DNA of 62,500 bases from Mesorhizobium sp. (GTDB lineage: Bacteria; Pseudomonadota; Alphaproteobacteria; Rhizobiales; Rhizobiaceae), in NCBI GenBank assembly GCA_004017535.1, contig SAJS01000012.1, positions 1 to 62,500 of the forward strand. Direction: 5' to 3'. Under the pieces are notes generated by a model, which saw only the letters and a program-made list of their open reading frames with translations, was not told where the DNA came from and made no database searches. A program made the translations under genes and the position numbers. Shown piece by piece: positions 16,907-26,273 of this stretch; within the stretch, counting starts at the first letter, position 1, and each line of letters begins with the position of its first letter.

Positions 16907-18292
16907 CTAGCTCGCCTTGATCGCTGCCCTGTCGATCTTGCGCCATCGGGCGTTTTCGCGAACCAGTTTCAGGTCGTCTGTCGTCTCGCTAAACGTCCGC
17001 AATCGGTATCGCTGGAGCAGGTCCGGGAAGAGCTCCCCTTCCGGCAGGCCGGCCAACTGCTCGCGGACCGAGATCTTTTCATCGATGACCCGCATGCCCC
17101 AGGCATTTTCCTGAATCTGCAGCTCCGTAGCCAAGTCGCGCTCTTCCGGGGCGTTTTCGTCTAGCGCAGCCAGCAGGATCGAGTGGAAAAGCGCTACATA
17201 GCCAATCTGCCGCAGGCCGCCCACAACCCGCACCCGTGGCAATATGGCGAGGATGAGGAACATCAGGAACAGGTTCGGCACGAGCACGCCGTCGAGCAGC
17301 GCCTGCTTGAGATGCTCCCGCTCGAACGGGACGGAAAGACCATGCGGCCTGTCAGGCTCGACCAGGCGCCCGTTCTCGAGGACAAGCCTGCGAACGCGCT
17401 CCTCGCGGATGCCCCAGAAATAGTCCGTGGCATTGGGCAGGAATCTTCCAAATGGGCCCGATGCAGCCTCTTGCAAGGCTTGATCGAGACGCTGGCGTCT
17501 TGCGGGTTCGATGAGCAGCCTCGAAAGAAGGCTGCCGTCGTATTCCAGATGCCGTACCATGGCAGAAGCGGCGAGCCGATCATCGATGAAGACGGGGACG
17601 GCCATGCCGGAACGATCCCAATTGGCGACCAGATCTTCGTTAAGTGCTGCGATCGCATCGGCGGCGCACCCAAACACCTTGTCCTGACTGGCAAGCAGTG
17701 TGCCTAGCCAGCGGCTGGCATCCGTTTGATCGCCGACTGCCAGGAGCGCACGCTGGTTGAGGGAGACGGGGCCGGACACGCAGGCGCTTTTACGGCACAG
17801 TTTGTGGCGCCCCATGCCAAACAGGTTGACCTTGTTGTCGCCGACATCGAGCCATCCCGGCCCTTCTCGCCCAACTGTTTCCATGGTCATTGTCGTTCCC
17901 ATGAAATTGACGAAGGCCGACAGGCCGTTTTCCACCGCGCCGAGCCAGGCAAGCAGGAAGGCATCGAAGGTGATCCGGTCCATCAGAAGCAGGCAGTGCA
18001 GACCGGACTGAATCACCGGTCTATGCTCGAACTCTTCGAGGACCTTGCCGATCTCCTCAGCCTGCATGATCGCACCGAGGCGCTGACGTAGGACGTCGCG
18101 CAAGATCGAGCGAGCGGCGATTGCCGGGCCCGATACAGGCCTTGCCACCGGCCGCCACAGATGGCGGGCGTAGTCGGAAACCGGTGAATGCCAGTTTTGC
18201 TCAATGTCGCGCGCGACTTCCGGGCAGAGCAGCGATAGCACAGCCAGAATTTCCGCCGGAGGAGTAGGGGCTGGGTCGAAGATGACGGTCAT
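16907..18292 (-). CDS. Hypothetical protein, 461 aa
   Basis: I do not recognise this family. The reading frame is clean and the codon use matches the neighbours. The protein is mostly soluble-looking, with one strongly hydrophobic stretch near residues 333-350 (LVPNLFLMFLILAILPRVRV). A Cys-containing stretch MGRHKLCRKSACVSGPVSLN lies near 165. The beginning (PAEILAVLSLLCPEVARDIE) is helical. The gene stands alone, convergent with the TPR-sulfotransferase and upstream of a GNAT gene on the same strand, but separated from it by only about 50 bp, so the GNAT gene could precede it in one transcript. No function is assigned. Confidence 0.6.
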   Translation of the reverse strand: MTVIFDPAPTPPAEILAVLSLLCPEVARDIEQNWHSPVSDYARHLWRPVARPVSGPAIAARSILRDVLRQRLGAIMQAEEIGKVLEEFEHRPVIQSGLHCLLLMDRITFDAFLLAWLGAVENGLSAFVNFMGTTMTMETVGREGPGWLDVGDNKVNLFGMGRHKLCRKSACVSGPVSLNQRALLAVGDQTDASRWLGTLLASQDKVFGCAADAIAALNEDLVANWDRSGMAVPVFIDDRLAASAMVRHLEYDGSLLSRLLIEPARRQRLDQALQEAASGPFGRFLPNATDYFWGIREERVRRLVLENGRLVEPDRPHGLSVPFEREHLKQALLDGVLVPNLFLMFLILAILPRVRVVGGLRQIGYVALFHSILLAALDENAPEERDLATELQIQENAWGMRVIDEKISVREQLAGLPEGELFPDLLQRYRLRTFSETTDDLKLVRENARWRKIDRAAIKAS

Positions 18293-18342
18293 TGGTCCCG
18301 TCTAGCCGCATGTGGTGCAAACGCCAAGGGAAACAGCGAATC

Positions 18343-18867
18343 TTAGAACCGCAGTCGGGCCATGCTCAGGAGGTCGTGGTACTGCCCGTCGGTAAAGCCG
18401 GCCTTCACATGCCGACCTTCGACCTCGAAGCCGTGGGTCGTGTAGAAACGGATGGCCGGTTCGTTGTCGGCATAGACGGTCAATTCAACCCGCTTCAGGG
18501 CCCTCCAATTATCGGCCACGTCGAGCAGCGCGCCGAGTATGGCAGAGCCGATGCCCTTGCCGACAAAGGCATCGTCAAGGCCGATATTGATCTCGCCGAC
18601 ATGCGAACGGCGCGGCGAGCCCTGCACGACCAGGCTGCCATGGCCGACGACCTTGCCGCCGAGCTCCGCAACGATCCAGGTGGTTTCCTGGCCGGACTTG
18701 GCGATGCGCCGCTCCACCTGCTCCACCCGCTCGAAAGGCATCCTGAGAGTGCCCTGGCGGAAGCCCGGCATGTTGAAGATAGCGCAAAGCGCCTCCGCAT
18801 CGCTTGGCCCGACGGCTCGGAGCTGAGGTTCGATTTTCTCGGAGGACGGCGAGGTTGTGCTGGTCAT
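18343..18867 (-). CDS. GNAT-family N-acetyltransferase
   Basis: 174 aa with a single GNAT fold: LRAVGPSDAEALCAIFNMPG (beta1-alpha1), INIGLDDAFVGKGIGSAILG (motif A, acetyl-CoA pyrophosphate loop of the Q/RxxGxG/A type), and ADNEPAIRFYTTHGFEVEGR (motif B). It transfers an acetyl group from acetyl-CoA to an amine; the substrate is unknown, and the overall look is of the RimI/PhnO-like small-molecule group. I chose ATG 18867, because the longer open frame runs into the palindromic repeat at 18879-18984. It is followed by the 461-aa unknown gene in the same direction. Confidence 0.85.
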   Translation of the reverse strand: MTSTTSPSSEKIEPQLRAVGPSDAEALCAIFNMPGFRQGTLRMPFERVEQVERRIAKSGQETTWIVAELGGKVVGHGSLVVQGSPRRSHVGEINIGLDDAFVGKGIGSAILGALLDVADNWRALKRVELTVYADNEPAIRFYTTHGFEVEGRHVKAGFTDGQYHDLLSMARLRF

Positions 18868-18878
18868 GGCGTTCCCGG

Positions 18879-18984
18879 CTAAAGCAATTCCAGGAAAGGA
18901 GTAAGCGGTTTTCCGCCCCGGAATTGCGTCAGAACAAAGAGATAGAGCAGTTCGCCGATTCTTTTGAAACGGTGAATGCTCTAG
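18879..18984. repeat. Dispersed palindromic repeat, full copy (about 106 bp)
   Basis: Runs from CTAAAGCAATTCCAGGAAAG to GAAACGGTGAATGCTCTAG, with an internal inverted motif around GCGGTTTTCCGC. The same element appears as halves at 14164-14213 and 16890-16911. It resembles the intergenic palindromic elements common in Rhizobiales. It lies just upstream of the GNAT start. Confidence 0.75.
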
Positions 18985-19042
18985 GGCGATCGGCCCGGCA
19001 CGATGCACCGGACGTCACCTGAAAATCCAGTCGTCCCGTAAT

Positions 19043-19867
19043 CTATGATGCCGGTTGCGAGCTAAAATACCGGAAAGCGGCGTAGAGTTTGAAAACGCCG
19101 CTGAAACCGATCCAGCCGAAAAGGGCGAGCCAGCACAATGTCCCGATTGCCGTCCAGTCGATCCGGTGCACCGTAGCGTCGGTGACGATGAGGCCGAGGA
19201 TGGCAAGCAGGCCAACCAGAAATTGCGCCAGGCCGAGAACTAGCAGTTCCTCACGCGGAGCGTTTTTCCAGAGGAGATACACGCCGCCGGCGCCGGCGAG
19301 GAAGATGGCGCTGTAGACCTGGGCGTGGAAGGGATCGACCGGCCACGGCCAGCTGCTGCTGACCAGCCGGGGAAACAGCAACATGCCGACGCCGTATAGC
19401 CCAAGGATCGCCGTTTCCATTGCCATGTAGCCGCGCCATGCGGGGGTTAAGGCCACTCCTTTTGCGGCAGGACGGGCCCTGCCCCGCCACAGGAACAGTC
19501 CGGATACCGCGGCCGAGACAAGATAGACCAGGAACCAGAGCCAGGCCGCCTTTCGTTCGAAGTTGAAATAGCCGAGATTGATGAACGAAGCCGCCGACAC
19601 GATGACTGTGAAGATGAAAGCCATGACCAGCACCAGCCTGCCGGGCGACCAGCGATTCCAGAACAAGAGCGCCGCCATCACGGCCATTTCGGCGGTATAG
19701 AAGCCGCCGAGGAAGCGGGCGCTGAACGGCGTGACGGGCCAGGGCCAGCGAGGCTTGACCAGGGCGGGCGCAAAAAACAGGCCGGCGCCCACGATCAGGA
19801 CGATGATGACAGCCGCGGAGAAAAGGCGCAGGGCCCCTGGAAATGGCGGATTGTCGGATTTTGGCAT
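19043..19867 (-). CDS. Integral membrane protein with an internal duplication
   Basis: A 274-aa polytopic inner-membrane protein with roughly eight hydrophobic segments (for example LFSAAVIIVLIVGAGLFFAP and LVLGLAQFLVGLLAILGLIV). The two halves resemble each other: PRWPWPVTPFSARFLGGFYT early and SSSWPWPVDPFHAQVYSAIF late, a W-P-W-P-V-x-P-F signature repeated after about 140 residues. No known transporter or enzyme motif is seen and the function is unknown. ATG 19867 is preferred over an upstream TTG. It is divergent from the DUF5939 cyclase gene, with about 200 bp between them. Confidence 0.75.
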   Translation of the reverse strand: MPKSDNPPFPGALRLFSAAVIIVLIVGAGLFFAPALVKPRWPWPVTPFSARFLGGFYTAEMAVMAALLFWNRWSPGRLVLVMAFIFTVIVSAASFINLGYFNFERKAAWLWFLVYLVSAAVSGLFLWRGRARPAAKGVALTPAWRGYMAMETAILGLYGVGMLLFPRLVSSSWPWPVDPFHAQVYSAIFLAGAGGVYLLWKNAPREELLVLGLAQFLVGLLAILGLIVTDATVHRIDWTAIGTLCWLALFGWIGFSGVFKLYAAFRYFSSQPAS

Positions 19868-20071
19868 GGGAGAGAGCCCCAAAAGATCGATGCCCTTGCG
19901 CCATCATAGTGCCGGTTGGAGTCGGAGAAAATCCGTCGAACGGAAAACGAACCGTCGCCGTGCTTGTCTATTCGAATTGGCCGTACGGCCCGTTTTGAGT
20001 AAAATGCGTCATTCGGACCAAGCGCGGTCCGGTCAACACGCCCCCGGGCGCAATTTTCCGGAGCCTTTACC

Positions 20072-21487
20072 ATGAACGAAGCTCAGGATATGTTCTCGCT
20101 TCTGCGGCAATCTAGCGATGTCGATCCGATAGCGATCGACGCGATCAAGCGGACCATCGCGGAGGGCGAGGACCGCGAGCTTTGCCGTATCAATGTGCCG
20201 GCCTTCGCCAGCAAGAATGGCCTCGACGAGGAGCGCGCCATCGGGGCCTTTCTCCACGCAGCGCGGGTGGGCGTCTTCGACATCTCCTGGAATGTCCTGT
20301 GCCCCGGCTGCGGCGGCGTGCTAGACACCAACACCACGCTGAAAACCGTGCAGAAGGACGAGTACACATGCGCGCTTTGCGCCACGGGCTATTCGCCGAC
20401 CCTCGACGAGATGGTCGAGGTGACATTCACCGTCAGTCCCCGCATACGCAGGATCGCCGCCCACAATCCGCATGAGCTGCCGTCGCTGGAATATTTCCGG
20501 CAGATCTATTGGGCGTCCGGCGTCGATCTGCCCGATGAAGACTTCGCGAAAATCATGGAAGATATCTCGCTGGAGGACATCGAGCTTGCGCCCGGTGAAA
20601 AGGCGGTTCTGACAGTACAGCTTCCGTCCGATTTCATCATCGTCTTCGAGCCGGTTACCCATTCGGTGCAGTTCATCGACGTGAAGGGTGAGCCGACAAA
20701 GGAGCGCCGTAGCCTTTCGCTGGTGTTCGACCGCGACCACGTCCAGAGCCAGACGCTGGAGATGCAACCTGGGCCGTTGCGCATTTCGATTGAGAACAGG
20801 ACCGACACACGCGTGCTGCCGACGGTCTTCATCGCCGGCCAGGGCTTGCACGATCTGCTGGGCAAACGCCGGCCCTTCCTCACAGCCAAACGCCTGCTCA
20901 CCAATCAGACGTTCCGCGATCTCTATCGCACGGATACGCTCGACATCAACCAGCGCCTGAAGATCACCAGCCTGACCTTCCTGTTCACCGACCTGCGCGG
21001 ATCGACCGCGCTTTATGAGCGGGTGGGCGACCTTTCGGCCTTCGATCTCGTGCGCGCGCATTTCCAGGTTCTGCACGAGATCGTCGCGGCTGAAGCTGGC
21101 GCGGTGGTGAAGACGATCGGTGATGCGGTGATGGCGACGTTCGCGACGCCTGATCGTGCGATTGCCGCGGCCCTCAGGATGCGCGATGCCATGCGTGCGC
21201 TCAACGACAAGAGCGGGCGCGAGGATCTGCTGCTCAAGATCGGAATCCATGCCGGTCCCTGCATCGCCGTGTCCATGAACGAGCGACAGGACTATTTCGG
21301 CCAGACGGTCAACATTGCTTCGAGGGTCCAGAATCTTGCTAACGCACAGGCGATCTTCGCCACTCATGCGGTGGTCGATGACAATCTCACCGCCGATCTG
21401 TTGCACAGGAAGGCGCTGACGCCCATGCCCCACGAGGTCTCGCTGCGCGGTATTGAGCGGGAGATAGCAGTATATACGATCCCCTGA
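20072..21487 (+). CDS. DUF5939-type adenylate/guanylate cyclase
   Basis: 471 aa. The N-terminal 290 residues include a zinc-binding site (CPGCGG near 77 and CALC near 106) and the DUF5939-like sensory region (EYFRQIYWASGVDLPDEDFA). The C-terminal class III cyclase domain starts near 300: LTFLFTDLRGSTALYERVGD (metal Asp), AVVKTIGDAVMATFA (Lys, Asp) and FGQTVNIASRVQNLA (Asn, Arg). All catalytic residues appear present. It makes cAMP or cGMP in the cytoplasm; the input signal is unknown. A GGAG site 9 nt before ATG 20072 supports the start. It is a monocistronic gene converging on a methyltransferase gene 19 bp downstream. Confidence 0.9.
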   Translation: MNEAQDMFSLLRQSSDVDPIAIDAIKRTIAEGEDRELCRINVPAFASKNGLDEERAIGAFLHAARVGVFDISWNVLCPGCGGVLDTNTTLKTVQKDEYTCALCATGYSPTLDEMVEVTFTVSPRIRRIAAHNPHELPSLEYFRQIYWASGVDLPDEDFAKIMEDISLEDIELAPGEKAVLTVQLPSDFIIVFEPVTHSVQFIDVKGEPTKERRSLSLVFDRDHVQSQTLEMQPGPLRISIENRTDTRVLPTVFIAGQGLHDLLGKRRPFLTAKRLLTNQTFRDLYRTDTLDINQRLKITSLTFLFTDLRGSTALYERVGDLSAFDLVRAHFQVLHEIVAAEAGAVVKTIGDAVMATFATPDRAIAAALRMRDAMRALNDKSGREDLLLKIGIHAGPCIAVSMNERQDYFGQTVNIASRVQNLANAQAIFATHAVVDDNLTADLLHRKALTPMPHEVSLRGIEREIAVYTIP

Positions 21488-21506
21488 CTTGGGTCGTCTC
21501 GACCTC

Positions 21507-21986
21507 TCACACCCGCCTGTACATAAAATAACGGTCGGCGGGCACCGAAGGCGGCGGCGGGAGGGTTTGCAACAGCGGGTGATCGAGCGGCGTGCCGCTG
21601 ACCGCGAAGCCGCCAACCCGAAGCAGGCGAGCAACCAGATCGGGAAGCCAGGTCGAGATCACTGCATCGCGATCTTCATACCCGGTGCCGATGTCGGCAT
21701 GAACAAGCGGGGCATCGATGCCGATGAACTTGATCGCCGTCTCGCGTATATCGCCAAGCACCATATTTTCAGCTTCGGGAATTGAGCTGGCGTGTGCGCC
21801 AACTTCGCGGTCGAACGCCACGATACGGCGTCCGGGCAAGAGCTCGCGCAGATGATGGAACGTCCGTCCATTGCCGAGGCCCAGCTCAAGCACAGGCCCT
21901 TCCATCTCGGCCACCTCGGGGCAGATTTGGTTGAGAATGTCGCGCTGTGAGGTCATCCTACTGATGAAATTGTCGAGGCGAGACAT
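21507..21986 (-). CDS. Class I SAM-dependent methyltransferase-like protein
   Basis: 159 aa, small for the family. Motif I is GPVLELGLGNGRTFHHLREL (nucleotide loop), followed by RRIVAFDREVGAHASSIPEA (acidic residue at the end of beta2) and a motif IV-like region PLVHADIGTGYEDRDAVIST. It lacks the long C-terminal half of larger methyltransferases but looks complete. The substrate is unknown. The last residues (PPPPSVPADRYFMYRRV) are proline rich. It faces the DUF5939 cyclase tail-to-tail and is upstream of, but separated by about 210 bp from, the peptide ABC permease gene. Confidence 0.7.
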   Translation of the reverse strand: MSRLDNFISRMTSQRDILNQICPEVAEMEGPVLELGLGNGRTFHHLRELLPGRRIVAFDREVGAHASSIPEAENMVLGDIRETAIKFIGIDAPLVHADIGTGYEDRDAVISTWLPDLVARLLRVGGFAVSGTPLDHPLLQTLPPPPSVPADRYFMYRRV

Positions 21987-22195
21987 AGGCGTTTGTGTGT
22001 CCTGAACTAGCTAGAGAGATCGGCAATGCCCGGGACCGAAACGGTTCGCGGGTAAACCTGAGGGCGATGAATTCAACTCCGATCGAGCCTCGCGGCATAT
22101 AGAGGCGTACGATGGACACTGCAACAACCGAAAAGCCTGCCGACAAGGATTATGCCGGATGGAGTCGGCAGCCCGGCGTAAGACAAAACGCGATG

Positions 22196-23377
22196 TCACT
22201 TGTAGGGGTCTGCCGCGTCCCGCAGGCCGTCGCCGAGGAAGTTGAACGCCAGTATGACGAGAATGACGGGAAGGATCGGCAAAAGCAGCCACGGATAGAA
22301 CGCGATCACGCTAACGCTGCGCGCCTCGGTGAGCAGGATGCCCCAGCTGGTTATCGGCGCCCTCAGGCCGAGCCCGAGGAAGCTCAGCGCCGTCTCCCCC
22401 AGGATCATGCCGGGGATGGAGATCGTCGCCGTCGCGATCAGATGCGACATGAAGCCGGGAATGAGGTGCCGCCGGATTATGCGGCTGCTGCTGGCGCCCA
22501 TCAATTGCGCGGCCAGAACGTAATCCTCCTCGCGCAAGGCTAGTAGCTTCGAACGCACGGCCCGCGCCAGCCCGGTCCAATGGAGCAGCCCGAGGATGAC
22601 GGTGATGCCGAAATAGATCAGGATCGGACTCCAGGTTATCGGCATGATCGCCGCCAGAGCCAGCCATAACGGAATGCTGGGAATTGATTGCAGAACTTCG
22701 ATTATCCGTTGAACGATCAGGTCGAACATACCGCCATGATAGCCGGCCAGTCCGCCGATGATGATGCCAAGGACGAAGCTGAAACCGATGCCGACAAGGC
22801 CGATCGTCAGTGAAATGCGTGCGCCGTAGATGATGCGCGAGAGCACATCGCGCCCCAGCCTGTCGGTGCCGGCCAGAAAGAGCTGGCCGTTTTCGGCCGG
22901 GCAGACAAGATGCCTGTCACCTTCGATCAGGCCCCAGAATAGGTAGCTGTCACCCTTGCAGAAGAAACGGATCCGCTGAACATCATCCTGCCTGTCCATA
23001 TAGTTCCGCTTGAGGGTGTCCATATTCAGCTTCATCTGGCGGCCATACACGAACGGCCCGACAAACTGGCCGTTGTGGAACAGGTGCACCCGCTGCGGTG
23101 GGGAATAGATGTAGTCCATGTTTCGCGTGTGCAGATTGTATGGCGCCAGGAACTCGCAGATCAGTATCCCAAGATAAAGCGCTGCGAGGAATATGCCGGA
23201 TATGAGGGCAAGCCGGTGCCGTCGGAATTTCCACCACATCAGCCGCAACTGCGACGCCCGGAAGACTTTCGACTGTTCAGGCGTCATCGCCTCGACCGAC
23301 TGCAGGTCAAAGGGCGCAATGGAAACGTAGTGTTGCAGTGGAGCACCCGGAGCGGGCAGCGGCGATTGCGTGTTCAT
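22196..23377 (-). CDS. Peptide-type ABC importer permease (DppC/YejE-like)
   Basis: 393 aa. It has a TM helix near residue 60, then a periplasmic insert of about 120 residues (NMDYIYSPPQRVHLFHNGQF and onward), then five TM helices with the EAA loop RSKLLALREEDYVLAAQLMG ... HLIPG that docks on the ATPase. The large insert is typical of the subgroup of DppC permeases related to microcin/peptide importers. It starts with an ATG that overlaps the stop of the partner permease (ATGA), and is the last gene of a four-gene operon (ATPase, binding protein, permease B, permease C). Confidence 0.88.
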   Translation of the reverse strand: MNTQSPLPAPGAPLQHYVSIAPFDLQSVEAMTPEQSKVFRASQLRLMWWKFRRHRLALISGIFLAALYLGILICEFLAPYNLHTRNMDYIYSPPQRVHLFHNGQFVGPFVYGRQMKLNMDTLKRNYMDRQDDVQRIRFFCKGDSYLFWGLIEGDRHLVCPAENGQLFLAGTDRLGRDVLSRIIYGARISLTIGLVGIGFSFVLGIIIGGLAGYHGGMFDLIVQRIIEVLQSIPSIPLWLALAAIMPITWSPILIYFGITVILGLLHWTGLARAVRSKLLALREEDYVLAAQLMGASSSRIIRRHLIPGFMSHLIATATISIPGMILGETALSFLGLGLRAPITSWGILLTEARSVSVIAFYPWLLLPILPVILVILAFNFLGDGLRDAADPYK

Positions 23378-24372
23378 TTGGTGCTGCCGCCCTGCAAGCG
23401 AATTCGCGGATCAAGCAGCGCCAGCGCCAGATCGGAAATCAAGACGCCGATGACCGTCAGGAAGGCGAGGAACATCAGGAATGAGCCAGCCAGATACATG
23501 TCCTGGCTTTGCAGCGCCTTGATCAGCATCGGCCCGGTCGTTTCCAAAGATAGCACGATCGCCGTTATTTCAGCGCCGGAAATGATGGCCGGCAGGATAG
23601 AGCCGATGTCTGAAATGAAGAAATTGAGCGCCATGCGCAGCGGATATTTGACCAGCGCCTTGAAGGGATGAAGGCCCTTGGCGCGCGCGGTCACGACATA
23701 TTGCTTGTGAAGCTCATCGAGCAGATTGGCGCGCAGCCGCCGGATCATGCTTGCCGTGCCACCGGTGCCGATGATCAAGACCGGAATCCAGAGATGGGCG
23801 AGGATCGACTTCGCCTTGGCCCAGCTCATCGGCTCGCTGAGATATTGCTGGTCCATGAGATGGCCGATGGACGTGCCGAACCAGATGTTGGCGAAATACA
23901 TCAGGATCAGCGCCAGCATGAAATTCGGAATGGCAAGACCGAGAAGGCCGAGGAAAGTCAGGCCGTAGTCGCCCCAGCTGTATTGATGGGTGGCTGAGTA
24001 CATGCCGATCGGAAAGGCGATGAGCCAGGTGACGATGATCGTGACAAAGGAAACCAGCACGGTCAGCCACATTCGGTCCCCGATGACGTCGCGAACCGGC
24101 AGCTCATATTCGAAGGAATAGCCGAAATCGCCATGCAGCATTCCGCCGACCCAGTAGAAGTAGCGAATGACCGGCGGCTTGTCGAAACCATACTCCTTCC
24201 GCATCATCTGAATGCGATCGGAATCCACCGCTTCGCCCTGAGCCCGAAGCTCGGCAACATAGCTGTCGAAATAGTCGCCCGGGGGAAGTTCGATGATCGT
24301 GAACACCAGCGCCGATATGATCAGCAGCGTTGGAACCATCACAGCAATGCGCCAGACAATATATCGAAGCAC
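23374..24372 (-). CDS. Peptide-type ABC importer permease (DppB/YejB-like)
   Basis: 332 aa and six TM helices. The N-terminus MLRYIVWRIAVMVPTLLIIS is the conserved DppB start, and there is a periplasmic segment with FDKPPVIRYFYWVGGMLHGD. The EAA loop is ANLLDELHKQYVVTARAKGL. The start codon is GTG, with a GGAG site formed by the last codons of the upstream binding-protein gene, which implies translational coupling. It pairs with the downstream DppC-type subunit, whose start overlaps its stop by 4 bp. Confidence 0.9.
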   Translation of the reverse strand: MLRYIVWRIAVMVPTLLIISALVFTIIELPPGDYFDSYVAELRAQGEAVDSDRIQMMRKEYGFDKPPVIRYFYWVGGMLHGDFGYSFEYELPVRDVIGDRMWLTVLVSFVTIIVTWLIAFPIGMYSATHQYSWGDYGLTFLGLLGLAIPNFMLALILMYFANIWFGTSIGHLMDQQYLSEPMSWAKAKSILAHLWIPVLIIGTGGTASMIRRLRANLLDELHKQYVVTARAKGLHPFKALVKYPLRMALNFFISDIGSILPAIISGAEITAIVLSLETTGPMLIKALQSQDMYLAGSFLMFLAFLTVIGVLISDLALALLDPRIRLQGGSTK

Positions 24373-24374
24373 GC

Positions 24375-26273
24375 TCAGGACTCTCCAAGCCAGAATGTGT
24401 CCGGCATATAGACGCCGAGATAGGCGGTCGGGTCATAGCCGTAGAGCGCCTTATCAGGCAGATTGCGCAGCCGCGAGGATGCCAGAACCGGTTGAAGCGT
24501 TCCGTTCAACGTGCCGATCGAAAACACCTGATCGGTGTAGATCGACAGCATTGAATGCCAGATTTCGGCGCGCTCAGCGGCTCCGATCGAGGCGTTCCAG
24601 CGCTTGAGCAAAGCCATCAACTCGACGACAGGCGCAAGATCGGGCGCCTCGCCGAGCGTGCCATGGGACAGGTAGTGAGCACCCCAGAGCGGCCATTGCA
24701 GCTGGTCGTCCATGGTGGGGGCTAACTGGTACGGATTCATGTCGGCGGTCGGCACGCCATTGTCGATACCCGACCATATCGACATCATGATCTCGCCGCC
24801 TAGTGCGCGGCTGCGGAAAATGTCGCGCTGCGAAGTCCGGACGAACAGGGCGATGCCGATCTGGCGCCAGTGATCGGTGATGAGTTCGAGCGCGTCGGTT
24901 TCCAGTGTGCTTTCGCCGGCGGTTTCCACTATGATTTGCGCCGGGCGTCCGTCCGAAAGTATCCGCAGACCGTCATTGTCACGCCTCTGAAGCCCGACCT
25001 CGTCGAGCAGGGCATTGGCCTGGTCGGGATCATGGGCGACCCAGGCTTTCGCGAATTCCGGCCGGTAGAGCGGGCTCTCCGGCAGGATCGTGTCGGCACT
25101 TTCCTGCGCCAATCCGTAGAACACCGACAAATTGATCTCGCGCCTGTCCACAGCAAGCGAAAGTGCGCGGCGAACGCGCACGTCGCGAAAAAGGCCACGC
25201 CACACCTGGTCGGCACAATTCAGGTTGGGCAGCAGTGCCAGCCGCGAACCCTGTGTGCGTTTCCAGAGATGCATCTTCACCGGGTAGCGCTTCTCCGCAT
25301 CCTTCAGGAACGAGTAGTCGGCAAAGTCAATTCCCATGCATTGCAGGTCGCTCTCGCCCGCACCGGTCTTGGCAGAAATGATCGCCGACGAGCTGACATT
25401 CATGACTACCCGGTCAACATAGGGCAATTGCCGGCCATTTTCGTCTATTCGATGAAAGAACGGGTTCCGCTCGAAGACGAACTGCTCGGCCGGCGGCTTG
25501 GTCCGGTTCTGCCAGGGATCGAGCGTCGGCAGTTCCGGGTTCTCCGGGCGATACTGCCGCGACATGCGGATATGCAAGAGCGTCCATTTCTTGGCCCTGT
25601 TTTCCTCCATTAGGCCGGCGAGCCGGAATGGATCCTGGTATTTCTTGTGGAACTGCTTGAGATAGGCGGCCGGCAGAAGAAGCGAGAGAGGCGAAGCGGC
25701 AGCGAGCTTGGGCAGGAAGTCGGGATTAGGCGCATCCCAGCTGTAGCGGACGGTCAACGGATCGACGATCTCGAAGCGTGGCGGCTTGCCGTCCGCAAGC
25801 AGGGTCGGGGCGAGCCCGCCTTGCGTAAGCTCATCGTTCAGCCAGACATCTTCCCAGCAATAGCGAAAATCCTCGGGCGTCAGCAGGCTGCCGTTAGACC
25901 ATTTATGTCCTTCCCGTATCTTGAAAGTGAAGACGCGATCGTCCGCCACGTCGAAACTTTCGAGAATGTCGGGTTGCAGGTTGAGCTTTTCGTCATAGCC
26001 GACCAGGCGAGCATATCCGTAGATGGTCATCATCCGGATATCTTTCTGGCTGCCGATGATCGTACGCAGCGTGCCGCCGTACTGGCCGGGCTGCCGGCCC
26101 ATCGCAGCGAGGTTCAACACGCGCGGGCTCTTGGGCAAGCGTTCGGCGAGTGCCGGCAGGGCCAGGGCCTTCAGCAGCGGCTGAAGAAATTCCGGCTCCA
26201 GATCGCCGGCGTGCAACGTGCTCGGCACAAATGCAGAAGCCATGAGTCCAAGGATGGTGCGCCGGCTGATCAA
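24375..26273 (-). CDS. Peptide/opine-type ABC substrate-binding protein (SBP family 5)
   Basis: 632-aa periplasmic binding protein. The N-terminus [20 protein letters not shown] has a twin-arginine-like SRRT followed by a hydrophobic stretch, so export by Tat or Sec is likely. Family 5 features follow: LNLQPDILESFDVADDRVFT, FKIREGHKWSNGSLLTPEDF, and DVRVRRALSLAVDRREINLS. It delivers an oligopeptide, opine or similar ligand to the two downstream permeases; the ligand cannot be predicted. The start is TTG 26273, overlapping the stop of the ATPase gene (TTGA), so it is translationally coupled. The placement of the binding protein after the ATPase gene is slightly unusual. Confidence 0.88.
   Translation of the reverse strand: MISRRTILGLMASAFVPSTLHAGDLEPEFLQPLLKALALPALAERLPKSPRVLNLAAMGRQPGQYGGTLRTIIGSQKDIRMMTIYGYARLVGYDEKLNLQPDILESFDVADDRVFTFKIREGHKWSNGSLLTPEDFRYCWEDVWLNDELTQGGLAPTLLADGKPPRFEIVDPLTVRYSWDAPNPDFLPKLAAASPLSLLLPAAYLKQFHKKYQDPFRLAGLMEENRAKKWTLLHIRMSRQYRPENPELPTLDPWQNRTKPPAEQFVFERNPFFHRIDENGRQLPYVDRVVMNVSSSAIISAKTGAGESDLQCMGIDFADYSFLKDAEKRYPVKMHLWKRTQGSRLALLPNLNCADQVWRGLFRDVRVRRALSLAVDRREINLSVFYGLAQESADTILPESPLYRPEFAKAWVAHDPDQANALLDEVGLQRRDNDGLRILSDGRPAQIIVETAGESTLETDALELITDHWRQIGIALFVRTSQRDIFRSRALGGEIMMSIWSGIDNGVPTADMNPYQLAPTMDDQLQWPLWGAHYLSHGTLGEAPDLAPVVELMALLKRWNASIGAAERAEIWHSMLSIYTDQVFSIGTLNGTLQPVLASSRLRNLPDKALYGYDPTAYLGVYMPDTFWLGES

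Noticed and set aside
20321-21634. 437-codon minus frame opposite the DUF5939 cyclase
   Set aside because: Antisense shadow of a gene with intact cyclase motifs.
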